Part shown: positions 51,020 through 60,302 of the stretch, piece by piece
Numbering within the stretch: position 1 is the first letter of the stretch
How the letters are laid out: each line of letters opens with the position of its first letter
NCBI GenBank assembly: GCA_019694655.1
Contig: JAIBBN010000006.1
Span: 62,001-126,000, forward strand
DNA: 64,000 bases
Direction of reading: 5' to 3'
Source: Leptospirales bacterium
GTDB lineage: Bacteria > Spirochaetota > Leptospiria > Leptospirales > Leptonemataceae
Position numbers and translations under genes: made by a program
Notes under the pieces: model-generated
Seen by the model: the letters and a program-made list of their open reading frames with translations, nothing else
Told to the model about the DNA's origin: nothing
Databases searched by the model: none

Positions 51020-51475
51020 AAGAGCTTTCCGATCGCGCCGCAGATCAGCCGCAGGCCGCGATACAACTAAATTCAAGCATTGGGAAGGCGCCTTTGCGAC
51101 AGAAAGATGAAGATTTCGCATTCGCCTGCAGCTACGGAGCATTTTTGCGCCTTCGCAGCAAAAAAGTCCTTGTTTCTCTCGTCGAAAATCGGAGTTTGCA
51201 ATCAGGGTCCGCGTGCGGCAAGTCCGCACATCCTACAAACGAGTGCGATGGATGTTGCACTCAACAGTATCTGGCTTCGTCCAGTATCCCTGAGCGGTCC
51301 CGCCGTATGAGACACGGCGCCGTCAGGACTACACAGTCCGCACGGCAGCGCTGAACAGAAATCAACGGGAAACCCTGCAGATTTTCCGTTTGAACAATTC
51401 GACCGCATTTTGTGCGGCCGCCGCTGGCATTTTGCCGGAAATTTTGAGCGCAAATGCGCCCGCCCGAGGTATGTG
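51020..51475. other. 456-bp intergenic region ahead of the betaine operon, with hairpins
   Basis: No gene is seen between the divergent PilZ gene and the betaine operon. Short stems are GTGCGG/CCGCAC (51213-51229), CCGCA/TGCGG with a TTTTG loop (51403-51417), GGCA/TGCC just after and GCGC/GCGC near 51450. The last three fall within 75 bases of the GSMT start codon and may form a structured leader. Confidence 0.4.
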
Positions 51476-52324
51476 ATGACAGTATCAACTCAGGACTACG
51501 GCCCCGACCCGCAGGCGATTCGAGAAACGGATCGCTACCGCCAGGAATACATTCGCAGCTTTGTCGCCAAGTGGGACGAGTTGATTGACTGGAAGCAGCG
51601 GGCGCGAAGCGAGGGCAACTTCTTCATTGATGTGCTGCGCAAACGCGGCGCCAGCAAGATTCTTGATGTCGCCACTGGCACAGGCTTTCACTCGGTGCGA
51701 TTGTGGGAGGCGGGCTTTGAGGTTACCAGCGCCGATGGCAGCGCCGAAATGCTGGCGCGCGCCTTTGAAAATGGCGTTCGTCGCGGCCTGGTGTTGCGTA
51801 CGGTGCAGGCCGACTGGCGCTGGTTGAACCGGGATGTCCACGGCAAGTACGATGCCGTGATTTGCCTCGGCAATTCCTTCACACACCTTTTCTCTGAGCG
51901 CGATCGACGCAAAACCCTTGCGGAATTTTACGCAGCGCTGCGACACGATGGCGTCCTGATCATTGATCAACGCAACTACGACGGCATTCTTGATCATGGC
52001 TTCACTTCGAAGCATATCTACTATTACTGTGGCGAGAATGTGCGCGCTGAACCGGAGTATGTGGACGACGGACTGGCTCGTTTCCGCTATTCCTTCCCGG
52101 ATGGCGCCACCTTTCACCTGAACATGTTCCCCCTGCGACGCACTTACCTGACGCGACTGCTGGGCGAAGTTGGCTTTCAAAAAGTAACAACCTACGCTGA
52201 CTTTCAAGAATCGCGGCGGCAGACCGACCCCGACTTTTTCATTCATGTTGCTGAGAAATTCTACGAACCGGATGGCGAGGAACCAATCGACCAGACGCTG
52301 CGCAACAAAGGAGAAGTGCAGTGA
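51476..52324 (+). CDS. Glycine/sarcosine N-methyltransferase (GSMT)
   Basis: A 282-residue SAM-dependent methyltransferase that converts glycine to sarcosine and dimethylglycine. It is nearly collinear with the halophile GSMT enzymes: YGPDPQAIRETDRYRQEYI, FVAKWDELIDWKQRARSEG, motif I ILDVATGTGFHSVRLWEAGF, VQADWRWLNRDVHGKYDAVI and LGNSFTHLFSERDRRKTLAE are characteristic. The ATG at 51476 has GAGGT five bases upstream. The gene overlaps the next by four bases (GTGA), so both methyltransferases are made together; the third gene is a Na+/solute symporter. Together they make and probably retain or import glycine betaine. Confidence 0.95.
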   Translation: MTVSTQDYGPDPQAIRETDRYRQEYIRSFVAKWDELIDWKQRARSEGNFFIDVLRKRGASKILDVATGTGFHSVRLWEAGFEVTSADGSAEMLARAFENGVRRGLVLRTVQADWRWLNRDVHGKYDAVICLGNSFTHLFSERDRRKTLAEFYAALRHDGVLIIDQRNYDGILDHGFTSKHIYYYCGENVRAEPEYVDDGLARFRYSFPDGATFHLNMFPLRRTYLTRLLGEVGFQKVTTYADFQESRRQTDPDFFIHVAEKFYEPDGEEPIDQTLRNKGEVQ

Positions 52325-53157
52325 GCGCGGCGGAGTATTCGGCGGCCGTCGAAACAGCCAGGCGCTACTACAATAGCGCCGATGCCGACGCCTTCTATGC
52401 CGCCGTGTGGGGCGGCGAGGATATTCACATTGGGCTCTATTCTTCGGCGCGAGAGAGCATAGCAGCGGCCAGTCGGCGAACCGTGGAACGCCTGATCCAG
52501 CTCAGCCAGCCAGGGCCCTCGGACCGCGTTCTGGATCTGGGCGCCGGCTACGGCGGCGCAGCGCGCTTTCTGGCGCAACACTGCGGCTGCCGCGTCGATT
52601 GCGTCAATCTCAGCGAAGTCCAAAATGCGCGCAACCGGCAGCTCAATACCGCGCTGGGTTTGGAGCGGCAGATCGAGGTCATCGACGCCAGCTTTGAAGA
52701 CCTGCCGCTGCCAGCCGGACGCTACAGCGTCGTCTGGTCGCAGGATGCACTGTTGCACAGCGGTCAGCGCGAACGCGCCATTGCCGAGGCGGCGCGCGTC
52801 CTGGCCTCAGGCGGCCGTTTCATTTTCACCGATCCGATGCAAAGCGATCGATGTGATCCTGCCGCACTGGCAGCGGTTCTGGAGCGCATTCATCTGAAGA
52901 GCATGGGATCCCCGGCGCGCTATTGTGAGCTGGGTCAACAGTTGGGGTTCACAAACTTTCGTTTTGAAGAACATGCCGGCCAGCTGGTCAACCACTACAG
53001 TGCGGTGCTGGGCGAACTGAACAAACGCTTCGCGGAGTTGCGCGCAAGTTGCGATTTGGGCTACCTGCAAAACATGCGTTCCGGTCTGCAGCGCTGGATC
53101 GAGGCCGGCCGCAGCGGCAATTTGACCTGGGGCGTAATCCAGATGGATCGCCGCTGA
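52321..53157 (+). CDS. Sarcosine/dimethylglycine N-methyltransferase (SDMT)
   Basis: A 278-residue SAM-dependent methyltransferase that completes betaine synthesis from sarcosine and dimethylglycine. Features: ARRYYNSADADAFYAAVWGG and DIHIGLY at the N-terminus, RVLDLGAGYGGAARFLAQHC (motif I), CVNLSEVQNARNRQLN, SVVWSQDALLHSG and GGRFIFTDPMQSDRCDP. This set matches dimethylglycine methyltransferases rather than other UbiE-like enzymes. The start is a GTG within the stop codon overlap of GSMT, with AAGGAG nine bases before it. It is followed after 7 bases by the symporter gene. Confidence 0.94.
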   Translation: MSAAEYSAAVETARRYYNSADADAFYAAVWGGEDIHIGLYSSARESIAAASRRTVERLIQLSQPGPSDRVLDLGAGYGGAARFLAQHCGCRVDCVNLSEVQNARNRQLNTALGLERQIEVIDASFEDLPLPAGRYSVVWSQDALLHSGQRERAIAEAARVLASGGRFIFTDPMQSDRCDPAALAAVLERIHLKSMGSPARYCELGQQLGFTNFRFEEHAGQLVNHYSAVLGELNKRFAELRASCDLGYLQNMRSGLQRWIEAGRSGNLTWGVIQMDRR

Positions 53158-53164
53158 GCGCGCC

Positions 53165-54586
53165 ATGGTCATTGGCAGTTTCCTTTTTTTTCTTTCGATC
53201 TTTCTGGCAATTGGACTGTGGTCGGCGCGCTACAGCCGTAGCACGCCGGAAGACTATCTGCTGGCTGGCCGCTCTGTGCCGGCCTGGCTAACGGCGCTTT
53301 CGGCGGTCGCTACCAACAACAGCGGATTCATGTTCATCGGCCTGATCGGTCTAACCTACAAGGCGGGCATCAGTTCGATCTGGATCATGGTTGGCTGGAT
53401 TGCCGGGGACTATTGCGCGTGGCGCTTTGTGCACCGTCCTTTTCGTGTGCACAGCGCTGCGCTCGGCAGCCGCTCCATACCGGAGTTCCTGGCCAGCGAT
53501 CGATCTGGAAAGAGATCGCGAGGGCTTTCGCTGCTGGCGGCGGCGCTGGTAATCGTTTTCCTCGGAGTCTATGCCGCCGCCCAGCTCAAGGCCGGCGCCA
53601 AAGCGCTTCATGTACTTTTTGGCTGGGACTACTACTGGGGCGCGACAATTGGAGTCGTCATCATCGCCGCCTATTGCCTGGCCGGCGGACTGCGCGCCTC
53701 GATCTGGACCGATGCGGCGCAATCGATGGTGATGATCCTGAGCATGACTTTGTTGCTGGCCGCCGCATTGTGGCAAAGCGGCGGGGTTGCAGAACTATTG
53801 ACGAATCTTAAACATCAGGATCCACAACTGTTGAACTGGCGGCCGCTGGGATTGAGTTTTGGATTTGGCGCTTACTTGCTCAGCTGGTTGTTTGCAGGCT
53901 TTGGAGTTCTCGGCCAGCCGCACATCATGGTACGCCCGATGTCGATTGAGTCGCCGGATAAGATTGCGTCGGCGCGGCGCATCTACTTTCTTTGGTACAT
54001 CGCTTTCACCGTCGCTTGCGTTTGTGTTGGATTGGCCTGCCGCGCTCTCTTGCCTGCCGAAGGCTTTGACGCCGAATTGGCCCTGCCCCGCCTGACTTCG
54101 CAGTTGCTGCCGTCCGTACTGACTGGCCTGACGCTGGCCGGCGTCTTTGCGGCCACAATGTCGACGGCCGACTCACAGGTACTTTCCTGTTCTGCGGCAA
54201 TCACCCATGATCTGTTCCCGCGAACTGCGGATAACTACTGGGCCAGCAAAGCCGCGACTCTGAGCGTCTCTCTTTTGATTTATCTGGCGGCAGTCAGCGG
54301 TTCGCAGAGCGTATTTGAACTGGTTGTCGACGCCTGGGCGGCGCTGGCTGCGGCGCTGGCGCCCCTGCTGCTTTTGCGCGCCCTGCGTCGACCGCTGGGG
54401 GCCAGCGTGGCGATCACCATGGCGCTCAGCGGTCTTGCCGCGGCGACTGCCTGGCGTTTTGCTGATCCAGGCTGGCGGAGTTCGCTGTACGCCGCACTGC
54501 CGGGAATGAGCGCTGGTTTTCTGGTCTACCTGGCGTCGCGCTTGTTTGCACGAAACGGCGTTATGGGCGGCGACAGCACAGGCTAG
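53165..54586 (+). CDS. Sodium:solute symporter (SSS family, PutP-like)
   Basis: A 473-residue transporter with about thirteen membrane segments. SSS features: EDYLLAGRSVPAWLTALSAV, NNSGFMFIGLIGLTYKAGI, GGLRASIWTDAAQSMVMIL, ATMSTADSQVLSCSAAITHD (Na+ site region) and SVFELVVDAWAALAAALAPL, closest to the proline symporter PutP. The position directly after GSMT and SDMT suggests uptake of a compatible solute such as proline or betaine, or of a betaine precursor. Its last four bases overlap the convergent beta-barrel gene. Confidence 0.9.
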   Translation: MVIGSFLFFLSIFLAIGLWSARYSRSTPEDYLLAGRSVPAWLTALSAVATNNSGFMFIGLIGLTYKAGISSIWIMVGWIAGDYCAWRFVHRPFRVHSAALGSRSIPEFLASDRSGKRSRGLSLLAAALVIVFLGVYAAAQLKAGAKALHVLFGWDYYWGATIGVVIIAAYCLAGGLRASIWTDAAQSMVMILSMTLLLAAALWQSGGVAELLTNLKHQDPQLLNWRPLGLSFGFGAYLLSWLFAGFGVLGQPHIMVRPMSIESPDKIASARRIYFLWYIAFTVACVCVGLACRALLPAEGFDAELALPRLTSQLLPSVLTGLTLAGVFAATMSTADSQVLSCSAAITHDLFPRTADNYWASKAATLSVSLLIYLAAVSGSQSVFELVVDAWAALAAALAPLLLLRALRRPLGASVAITMALSGLAAATAWRFADPGWRSSLYAALPGMSAGFLVYLASRLFARNGVMGGDSTG

Positions 54587-55449
54587 AACATGAGTCCGGC
54601 GCCAAGACCGATACGCGCAATCTGTAGATTGCCGCGTCGTGGATTCACCAGCGTTTCGGTGCGATCGAAGAAATTCGAGGGCCCGGTTCGCGCCTGATAG
54701 TAGTTGTAGCCGCCTTCCAGATTGATGAAGTACTGAGCGGCCAGCCGGAAGCGAAACCCCAGAGCCAGGCCCAGGTGCGCCTCCTGAACATAGGGTCCTT
54801 TGCCAACGTAGCCAAGCCAGCCGCGCCCGCCGCCAAAGATCAAACGCGCGTAGGGACTCATTCTGGCCAGACCGTTGGCCCGCCAGATCAGAAAGCCCTC
54901 CAGCTGCAGTACGCTGGCCAGCGGGATGCGGCCGGCGCTGCGTTTCGTTACCTGATAGGCCAGCGGCGGACGCAGGTTGCTGGCGTCGATTGGCAGCTCC
55001 GGCGAATAGAGATAGGTATCCGGAATATCGACGCGGCCATTGATGTCCAGGAAGGAGAAGCTTGCCCCCCAGGCCAGATCCTGCAGCGGATCGTGCTCGT
55101 ATTGCAACGAAACAAAATTGGACCAGAGGGCGATCTCTGGTATCCGATAGAATGGCCCGGCCGATCTGACGCCCGGAGTGATCACGGGATTGTAGAGTAT
55201 GCCCGTATTGATCAGGTCTTCCAGAAATTGCAGCCCGGTCTGGGAAGACCCAATGATGCTGCCGGTTGCGCTTAAGCCGGCGGCGTAGTTTACAGATAGC
55301 GCATGAAAGGGCGGTCCGGGGACATCCGCCTGGTCGCCGTGTAAATAGACATCGGGATCAATGGCGCTTGCTTCGGCCAGCAGCGGGCTTGCAAAGAGCG
55401 CAAAACATACAAGCAGAAGGGCATCCAGGCTTCGGGGTCCGCGTAGCAT
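54583..55449 (-). CDS. Predicted outer-membrane beta-barrel protein
   Basis: A 288-residue protein with signal peptide SLDALLLVCFALFASPLLAEA. The mature chain alternates aromatic and polar residues in probable strands (YARLIFGGGRGWLGYVGKG, HLGLALGFRFRLAAQYFINL, GYNYYQAR) and ends in IARIGLGAGLMF, with the C-terminal Phe typical of BAM-dependent barrels. No named family is recognised. It is convergent with the symporter gene (4-base overlap), and its product could serve the same osmotic or transport function, but that is speculative. Confidence 0.72.
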   Translation of the reverse strand: MLRGPRSLDALLLVCFALFASPLLAEASAIDPDVYLHGDQADVPGPPFHALSVNYAAGLSATGSIIGSSQTGLQFLEDLINTGILYNPVITPGVRSAGPFYRIPEIALWSNFVSLQYEHDPLQDLAWGASFSFLDINGRVDIPDTYLYSPELPIDASNLRPPLAYQVTKRSAGRIPLASVLQLEGFLIWRANGLARMSPYARLIFGGGRGWLGYVGKGPYVQEAHLGLALGFRFRLAAQYFINLEGGYNYYQARTGPSNFFDRTETLVNPRRGNLQIARIGLGAGLMF

Positions 55450-55506
55450 AGGACGTGTTCCCCGCGCCAGCGCGGCGGCGCCAGTGTTTCCTGACAGTGG
55501 TCCGCG

Positions 55507-55881
55507 CTATTGTTCGATGGCCGAAGCGATCAGCTGGTAAGGAAAATGTGCGCCATTGTCCAGAGCGATGGAAATTAACGTGAATTCCATTTCTGTCTCA
55601 GCGTTCTCTATCTTGCGCACGGCGCCAATGAAAGGATAAGCGCCGTGCAGACCGGGCCCCCAGATCAAACCATCGACGCGCGAACCAGGCACCAGCGGCG
55701 GATCGCGCTCAAGGATTGCCAGGTCCAGAGCCTGCGGTCCAATCTCGACTGGCTGCGCGCGAAGCGCAGCGCGCCCGTGGCGCAATTCGATGCGATAGGT
55801 GCGCAGATCCTCGCCTACCAGTGTTTTGCGATCTGAATCGCCGTGCTGGATATCCTGGCCTTCGTCTTTTCGGTCTGCCAT
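55507..55881 (-). CDS. Small hypothetical cytoplasmic protein
   Basis: A 124-residue protein with an acidic N-terminus and a beta-rich core (TYRIELRHGRAALRAQPVEI, RVDGLIWGPGLHGAYPFIGA). There is no signal peptide. The fold might be PilZ- or SH3-like, but the RxxxR and NxSxxG motifs of PilZ are absent. No family is recognised. A 14-base palindrome AGAGGAGATCCTCT (55899-55912) lies 17 bases upstream of the start and may be an operator. Confidence 0.55.
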   Translation of the reverse strand: MADRKDEGQDIQHGDSDRKTLVGEDLRTYRIELRHGRAALRAQPVEIGPQALDLAILERDPPLVPGSRVDGLIWGPGLHGAYPFIGAVRKIENAETEMEFTLISIALDNGAHFPYQLIASAIEQ

Positions 55882-56136
55882 GCTACGCTCGTGGTTTCAG
55901 AGGAGATCCTCTACTGATACATTTACAAGGGTATGGCATTGCGGCAATCCTAAAATGGGGGAATGGCGGCAGGAAGTGATGGCGGCGGGATTTTGTTGCG
56001 GCCACTGCGTAAACAGCAAGCATTCCCGGCTGCGCCTGCCTTGCTGCCCTGCGTGAAACTGTCACCACTTTGCAATCTGACAGATCAATTTGCTTTGAGC
56101 TGAAGACTGGGCACAAGGCCCGACGCCGGTCGCCGC

Positions 56137-57915
56137 TCAGACCTTTTCGGCGCGCGGCGAGGTCCGACGATCGTAGTTTGCGGCTCGCTGCAATGCGCCG
56201 CTCAAGTCATCAAAATACTCAACGTGGAATCGCTCCGCAAGCCTGGCGCGCTCCAGCAAGCGCTTTGGCTGCTCCTGTACGCCACAGAGCAGCGATAGCG
56301 TGTGCGTCGCCTTCAGATCCTGAAGGGCGCTTTCCAGGGCCACCAGGCCGGTGGCGTCCATGGCATGAACCTCGGACATCAAGAGGATTACGGCCCGCGC
56401 CTTGGCGGCGGATGTTGCCAGGGCGCCGATCGCCTTCTGAGCGGCGCCAAAGAACAGCGGCCCACTGATTTCATAGACGATAACGCCAGGCGGCAGGCTC
56501 GCGCCCTCCAGCATTGGGTGGTCTTCGCCGCCGAGGCGCGCCTGCGTTACCTCGGCCATGCGGCGCATGAAGAGAAAGGCGGCCATGACCATGCCGACGG
56601 CGACGCCGGCGGTCATGTCGACCAGCACCGTCAGGGTAAAGCAGACGCCCAGCACCACGGCATCGCTGCGCGGCGCCACGCGTATGGTGTGCACAAAGTG
56701 TCGGGCTTCGGACATATTCCAGGCTACAACCACCAGCAAGGCGGCCAGCGAACTCATCGGCAGGTAGCCAAGCAGCGGCGCGAGGGCCAGTACCGCGGCA
56801 AGCATCGCCAGGGCGTGAATTGCGGCGGCCAGCGGCGAGCGCGCCCCGTAGCGTATGTTCGTGGCGGTGCGGGCGATGGCGCCCGTGGCCGGAATGCCTC
56901 CAAAAAAAGGCGCGGCCAGGTTGCCAATGCCAACAGCAATCAGTTCAGAATCGGGATCATGTCGGGTGCGCGCCAGACCATCGGCGACGACTGCTGAAAG
57001 CAGCGATTCAATGGCGCCCAGCATGGCGATGGCAAAGGCGCCAGGCGCCAGCTCGCGCAACAGGGCAAAACTGACGGGGAGCGACTGTCCCTGACTGGAG
57101 GGCCATTGCCAGGGCAGCCGAAATTCTGGCGGCAGTTGAGGGATGCCATGGAGCAGTCCCGATGGCGTCTCGGTTATGAAGCGCGACGCGATGGTATCGA
57201 CCTGAAAGCCTGGAAACCAGATGGGCAGGATGGCCGCCAGCGAAGCGGCCAGCGGCAAGGCGACAAGCGGCGCCGGTATGCGCCGCGTGAGTTTTGGAAA
57301 AATAAGTAGTACGAACAATGTAAATCCGCCAATCAATGCCGCCGAGGGCTGAAAGGTGCCAATGGCCGATGCCAGGGCGGCCACGCGGTCGACGTAGTGA
57401 TCCGGGGCGCTTTGCAATTGCAGACCCAGCAAATCCTTCACCTGCAGGGTGGCAATGACCAGGGCGATGCCGGAGGTGAAGCCGGTGGTCACCGGGTGCG
57501 GCACATATTCAATCAGGCGGCCCAAACGCGCCAGGCCCAGGCCCAGCAGAATTGTACCGGCCATTAATCCGGAGATCAAGAGGCCGGACAGTCCGTATTT
57601 GGACGCAATCGGCGCCAGGATGACGACAAAGGCGGCGGTTGGACCGCTGACCTGGATGCGCGATCCACCCAGCACCGCCGTCAGGAAGCCGGCGACGATT
57701 GCTGTGTAGATTCCGTGCTGTGGCGCCACGCCCACGGCAATGGCCAGCGCCATGGACAGCGGCAGGGCTACCGCGCCAACCACCAGGCCGGCAAGCAGGT
57801 CGCTGAGAAAATCGCGTCGACCGTAGCCTTCGCGCAGGGCGGCGCGCAGCGCGGCCGCTGGCAGATGATGAATTGCAAAGCGGTCGGTTGGACTCTGGTA
57901 GCGGGTGCGCGGCAT
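56137..57915 (-). CDS. SulP-family anion transporter with STAS domain
   Basis: A 592-residue transporter. The membrane part holds the SulP pattern: LSDLLAGLVVGAVALPLSMA, HGIYTAIVAGFLTAVLGGSR, QVSGPTAAFVVILAPIASKY, GIGNLAAPFFGGIPATGAIA and RTATNIRYGARSPLAAAIHA. A cytoplasmic STAS domain occupies the last 130 residues (VIVYEISGPLFFGAAQKAIG, then AVILLMSEVHAMDATGLVAL). Substrates in the family include sulfate, bicarbonate and dicarboxylates; the sequence does not decide between them. The ATG at 57913-57915 is used; a TTG 12 codons earlier is possible and neither has a clear ribosome binding site. Confidence 0.92.
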   Translation of the reverse strand: MPRTRYQSPTDRFAIHHLPAAALRAALREGYGRRDFLSDLLAGLVVGAVALPLSMALAIAVGVAPQHGIYTAIVAGFLTAVLGGSRIQVSGPTAAFVVILAPIASKYGLSGLLISGLMAGTILLGLGLARLGRLIEYVPHPVTTGFTSGIALVIATLQVKDLLGLQLQSAPDHYVDRVAALASAIGTFQPSAALIGGFTLFVLLIFPKLTRRIPAPLVALPLAASLAAILPIWFPGFQVDTIASRFITETPSGLLHGIPQLPPEFRLPWQWPSSQGQSLPVSFALLRELAPGAFAIAMLGAIESLLSAVVADGLARTRHDPDSELIAVGIGNLAAPFFGGIPATGAIARTATNIRYGARSPLAAAIHALAMLAAVLALAPLLGYLPMSSLAALLVVVAWNMSEARHFVHTIRVAPRSDAVVLGVCFTLTVLVDMTAGVAVGMVMAAFLFMRRMAEVTQARLGGEDHPMLEGASLPPGVIVYEISGPLFFGAAQKAIGALATSAAKARAVILLMSEVHAMDATGLVALESALQDLKATHTLSLLCGVQEQPKRLLERARLAERFHVEYFDDLSGALQRAANYDRRTSPRAEKV

Positions 57916-57990
57916 CAGGCCAGGGTCGGAGCAGGGCCCATCGGCAGTCAAGAAGCTCAGAACTCTTCAGCCGGCGCCAGCGAAAGTCGC

Positions 57991-58010
57991 CGCCCCCCTT
58001 GCGGGGGGCG
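57991..58010 (-). terminator. GC-rich hairpin after the bpt gene
   Basis: CGCCCCCC (57991-57998) and GGGGGGCG (58003-58010) form a perfect 8-bp stem with a TTGC (GCAA on the minus strand) loop, about 95 bases downstream of bpt and 75 before the SulP start. The T-tract after it is poor (ACTTTC), so termination efficiency is uncertain. Confidence 0.5.
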
Positions 58011-58105
58011 ACGGAGTCAGAGTTTATCAATCACTCAAGCTATGTATCGGCCGACGGCGATGCTCCTTAATGCGCCGGAATCAATTTTTTACGGCCGCTC
58101 ATCGG

Positions 58106-58960
58106 CTAAAGTTTGGGACCGACGCCGCCGCCATCGCGCAAGGCGCGCTGGCCTGATCGCCAGTCGCGCGCGCCAATCTCACGCATCTCGTTGGGGCCAA
58201 AGCGAGCCTTGTAGTTCATTGTCGCGCAGCCGTGAACGTAGTAGCCAGGATAATAGTATCGAAGCCCACGCTTCCGCGCCAGCTCCAGTTCACAGAGCAT
58301 CGAAAAAACGCCAGGGCTCAGCTCGGCGCAATCTGGATCAAAGTAGAAGTACACCGAGGAAAGTGCATCGCCTACCAGATCGACAATTCCCACGCCAGCC
58401 AGCTGGCGATCGCGCCACAATCGCAATTCACGAGTGCCCTCGCCCAGAAAGCTATCCACAAAGAATTCCTGGTACTGAGTGTCGCTCAGGGAATTCTCGT
58501 TTGTGGCTGCGTGCTGGAAGGCGAGGTAGCGCGAGTAAAGTTCGATTCGTTGTGCATCGACGATCGGCTCCGCCAGTTCGTAACGGAGCGAAGCGGAGGC
58601 CCGCCGCCAGACGCGCCGCTGGCTGCGCGTCGGTTGAAAGGAAGCCAGGGGCAAACGCAGAATGCGACACTCGCGGCAGCCGCCGCAATCGGGTCGATAG
58701 ATGTGCTGTCCGTGCCGACGGTAGCCGCGGTCCAGGAGCAGGCGGTAGAGTTTGCCTACTTCCCTGCCGTCCAGCAGCATCAGCGCTTGCTGGCGATCTG
58801 GCAGATAGGAGCAGGGGCCGCGCACATGGCCCAGGTAGAGCTGATCTTCGAGCACATCGGCGCAGAGCTCCAGCACATCGACGTTGCGCATGGTCAGTCC
58901 AGAGATCAGGCGCCGCTCTCGCCATGGCAAGCGCGCTTTGGCGGGCGGCGCGTCAAACAT
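58106..58960 (-). CDS. bpt: Aspartate/glutamate leucyl-tRNA-protein transferase (Bpt)
   Basis: A 284-residue GNAT-like aminoacyl-tRNA-protein transferase of the N-degron pathway, which adds an N-terminal Leu to proteins starting with Asp or Glu so that ClpS/ClpAP can degrade them. Conserved blocks are GPCSYLPDRQQALMLL, LLLDRGYRRHGQHIYRPDCG with CGGCRECRILRLP, FQPTRSQRRVWRR and a C-terminal SSVYFYFDPDCAELSPG and YYYPGYYVHGCATMNYKARF. The start is taken as the ATG at 58958-58960 because the longer frame would overlap the divergent serC gene. Confidence 0.92.
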   Translation of the reverse strand: MFDAPPAKARLPWRERRLISGLTMRNVDVLELCADVLEDQLYLGHVRGPCSYLPDRQQALMLLDGREVGKLYRLLLDRGYRRHGQHIYRPDCGGCRECRILRLPLASFQPTRSQRRVWRRASASLRYELAEPIVDAQRIELYSRYLAFQHAATNENSLSDTQYQEFFVDSFLGEGTRELRLWRDRQLAGVGIVDLVGDALSSVYFYFDPDCAELSPGVFSMLCELELARKRGLRYYYPGYYVHGCATMNYKARFGPNEMREIGARDWRSGQRALRDGGGVGPKL

Positions 58961-59009
58961 GGCAGCTGATTGGTTTTGACCTCGGGATGACAGCCAAAAA
59001 CCTGGCGCC

Positions 59010-60092
59010 ATGAGTCGTGCAATCAACTTCTCCGCCGGTCCGGCTACCCTGCCCCTCGAAGTCCTGCAAGAGGTGCAAAGCGAGCTGCTCGACTACAAAG
59101 GCAGCGGCATGTCGATCATCGAGATGTCGCATCGTGGCAAGGTATTCGACGCCGTTTACAAGGAAAGTATCGAACGATTTCGTCGTGTGGCTGCCATTCC
59201 GGAGCGCTTCGACGTACTCTATATCCAGGGCGGCGCCTCGCTGCAGTTTGCAATGATCCCGATGAACCTTTCCGGGAAAGGGCGCAGCGCCGCCTACGTA
59301 AATACCGGCGTATGGTCGGAAAAAGCCATTGAACAGGCAAAGATCCAGGGATTGGAGCTATGTCTGGCGGCCAGCTCGGAAGACCGGAATCACAACTATA
59401 TTCCAGCGAAACTGGAGCTGCGTCCCGGTCTGGATTATTTGCATCTAACAAGTAACAATACAATCTACGGCACACAGTGGGCGCAATTCCCCGATGCCGG
59501 CGACTGCCGCCTGGCGATTGACATGTCATCGGATTTTCTCTCGCGGCCCATCGACTGGCGCCACATTGGACTGGCCTATGCTGGCTTGCAGAAGAATGCC
59601 GGACCCTCCGGGCTTACCGTCGTGGTCATTGACCGCGAGTACTACGGACGCGAGGCGGAGCATACGCCGACCATGCTGCGCTACAGCACCTACGCCAAAA
59701 ACGACAGCATGTACAATACGCCTCCCACCTTTCAGATCTACGTTTTCGGGCTGATCCTGAAATGGATCGAATCAATGGGCGGATTGACCGGCGTGGAGCG
59801 GCACAACCAGGCCAAGGCGGCGCCAATCTACCAGGTCATCGATGAGTTCCCGGAATTCTACGCCGGTCATGCGGTGCGCGAGGCGCGCTCGCTGATGAAC
59901 ATTACCTGGAATTTCCCCAACAAAGAACTGGAAGCGGAGTTCTTGAAGGGCGCCGAGGCGCTGCACATGGATGGCCTGAAGGGTCATCGTCTGGTTGGCG
60001 GATTGCGCGCCTCGATCTACAATGCCATGCCGCTGGAGGGCTGTCAGGCCCTGGCCAATTTCATGCGCGAGTTTGCACGCCAGAAAGGCTGA
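59010..60092 (+). CDS. serC: Phosphoserine aminotransferase
   Basis: A 360-residue fold-type I PLP enzyme converting 3-phosphohydroxypyruvate to O-phosphoserine (serine synthesis, and possibly the pyridoxine route). Motifs: INFSAGPATLPLEVLQEVQS, GSGMSIIEMSHRGKVFDAVY, LYIQGGASLQFAMIPMNL, YLHLTSNNTIYGTQW, DMSSDFLSRPIDWRHIGLAY with AGLQKNAGPSG holding the Schiff-base Lys, and the C-terminal GLKGHRLVGGLRASIYNAMP. The length is standard. It is first in an operon with a 67-residue protein gene and a GATase gene. Confidence 0.97.
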   Translation: MSRAINFSAGPATLPLEVLQEVQSELLDYKGSGMSIIEMSHRGKVFDAVYKESIERFRRVAAIPERFDVLYIQGGASLQFAMIPMNLSGKGRSAAYVNTGVWSEKAIEQAKIQGLELCLAASSEDRNHNYIPAKLELRPGLDYLHLTSNNTIYGTQWAQFPDAGDCRLAIDMSSDFLSRPIDWRHIGLAYAGLQKNAGPSGLTVVVIDREYYGREAEHTPTMLRYSTYAKNDSMYNTPPTFQIYVFGLILKWIESMGGLTGVERHNQAKAAPIYQVIDEFPEFYAGHAVREARSLMNITWNFPNKELEAEFLKGAEALHMDGLKGHRLVGGLRASIYNAMPLEGCQALANFMREFARQKG

Positions 60093-60098
60093 TTGGCC

Positions 60099-60302
60099 AT
60101 GTGGATCCGGCTGGGCGACAACGAACTTCTCAATCTGGATCATGTAATCTCGATTAAGAAAGGCGGCCAGTCGACGCTGGAGATGCGCTATGCCAATCCT
60201 GACGCCAATCGGACGGTGCGCTTTCGCACCGATCAAGAGCGCGATCTGGTTTTCGAACGCGTGATCAAGAATATGGTAACGCTTGGCCTGGCGATGGAAT
60301 GA
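60099..60302 (+). CDS. Small hypothetical protein between serC and GATase
   Basis: A 67-residue protein beginning MWIRLGDNELLNLDHVISIK. It reads as a short beta-rich domain followed by a helix (RTDQERDLVFERVIKNMVT). It lies six bases after serC and overlaps the next gene by ATGA, so it is translated in the operon. The layout resembles small PH-like or DUF-type proteins with an LDHVISI strand, but no family is confirmed. A TTG two codons upstream is an alternative start. Confidence 0.7.
   Translation: MWIRLGDNELLNLDHVISIKKGGQSTLEMRYANPDANRTVRFRTDQERDLVFERVIKNMVTLGLAME

Noticed and set aside
57715-59013. 432-codon plus-strand open frame
   Set aside because: It lies antisense to the SulP and bpt genes, has Arg/Ser/Ala-rich composition typical of the reverse strand of GC-rich genes, and shows no family motif.
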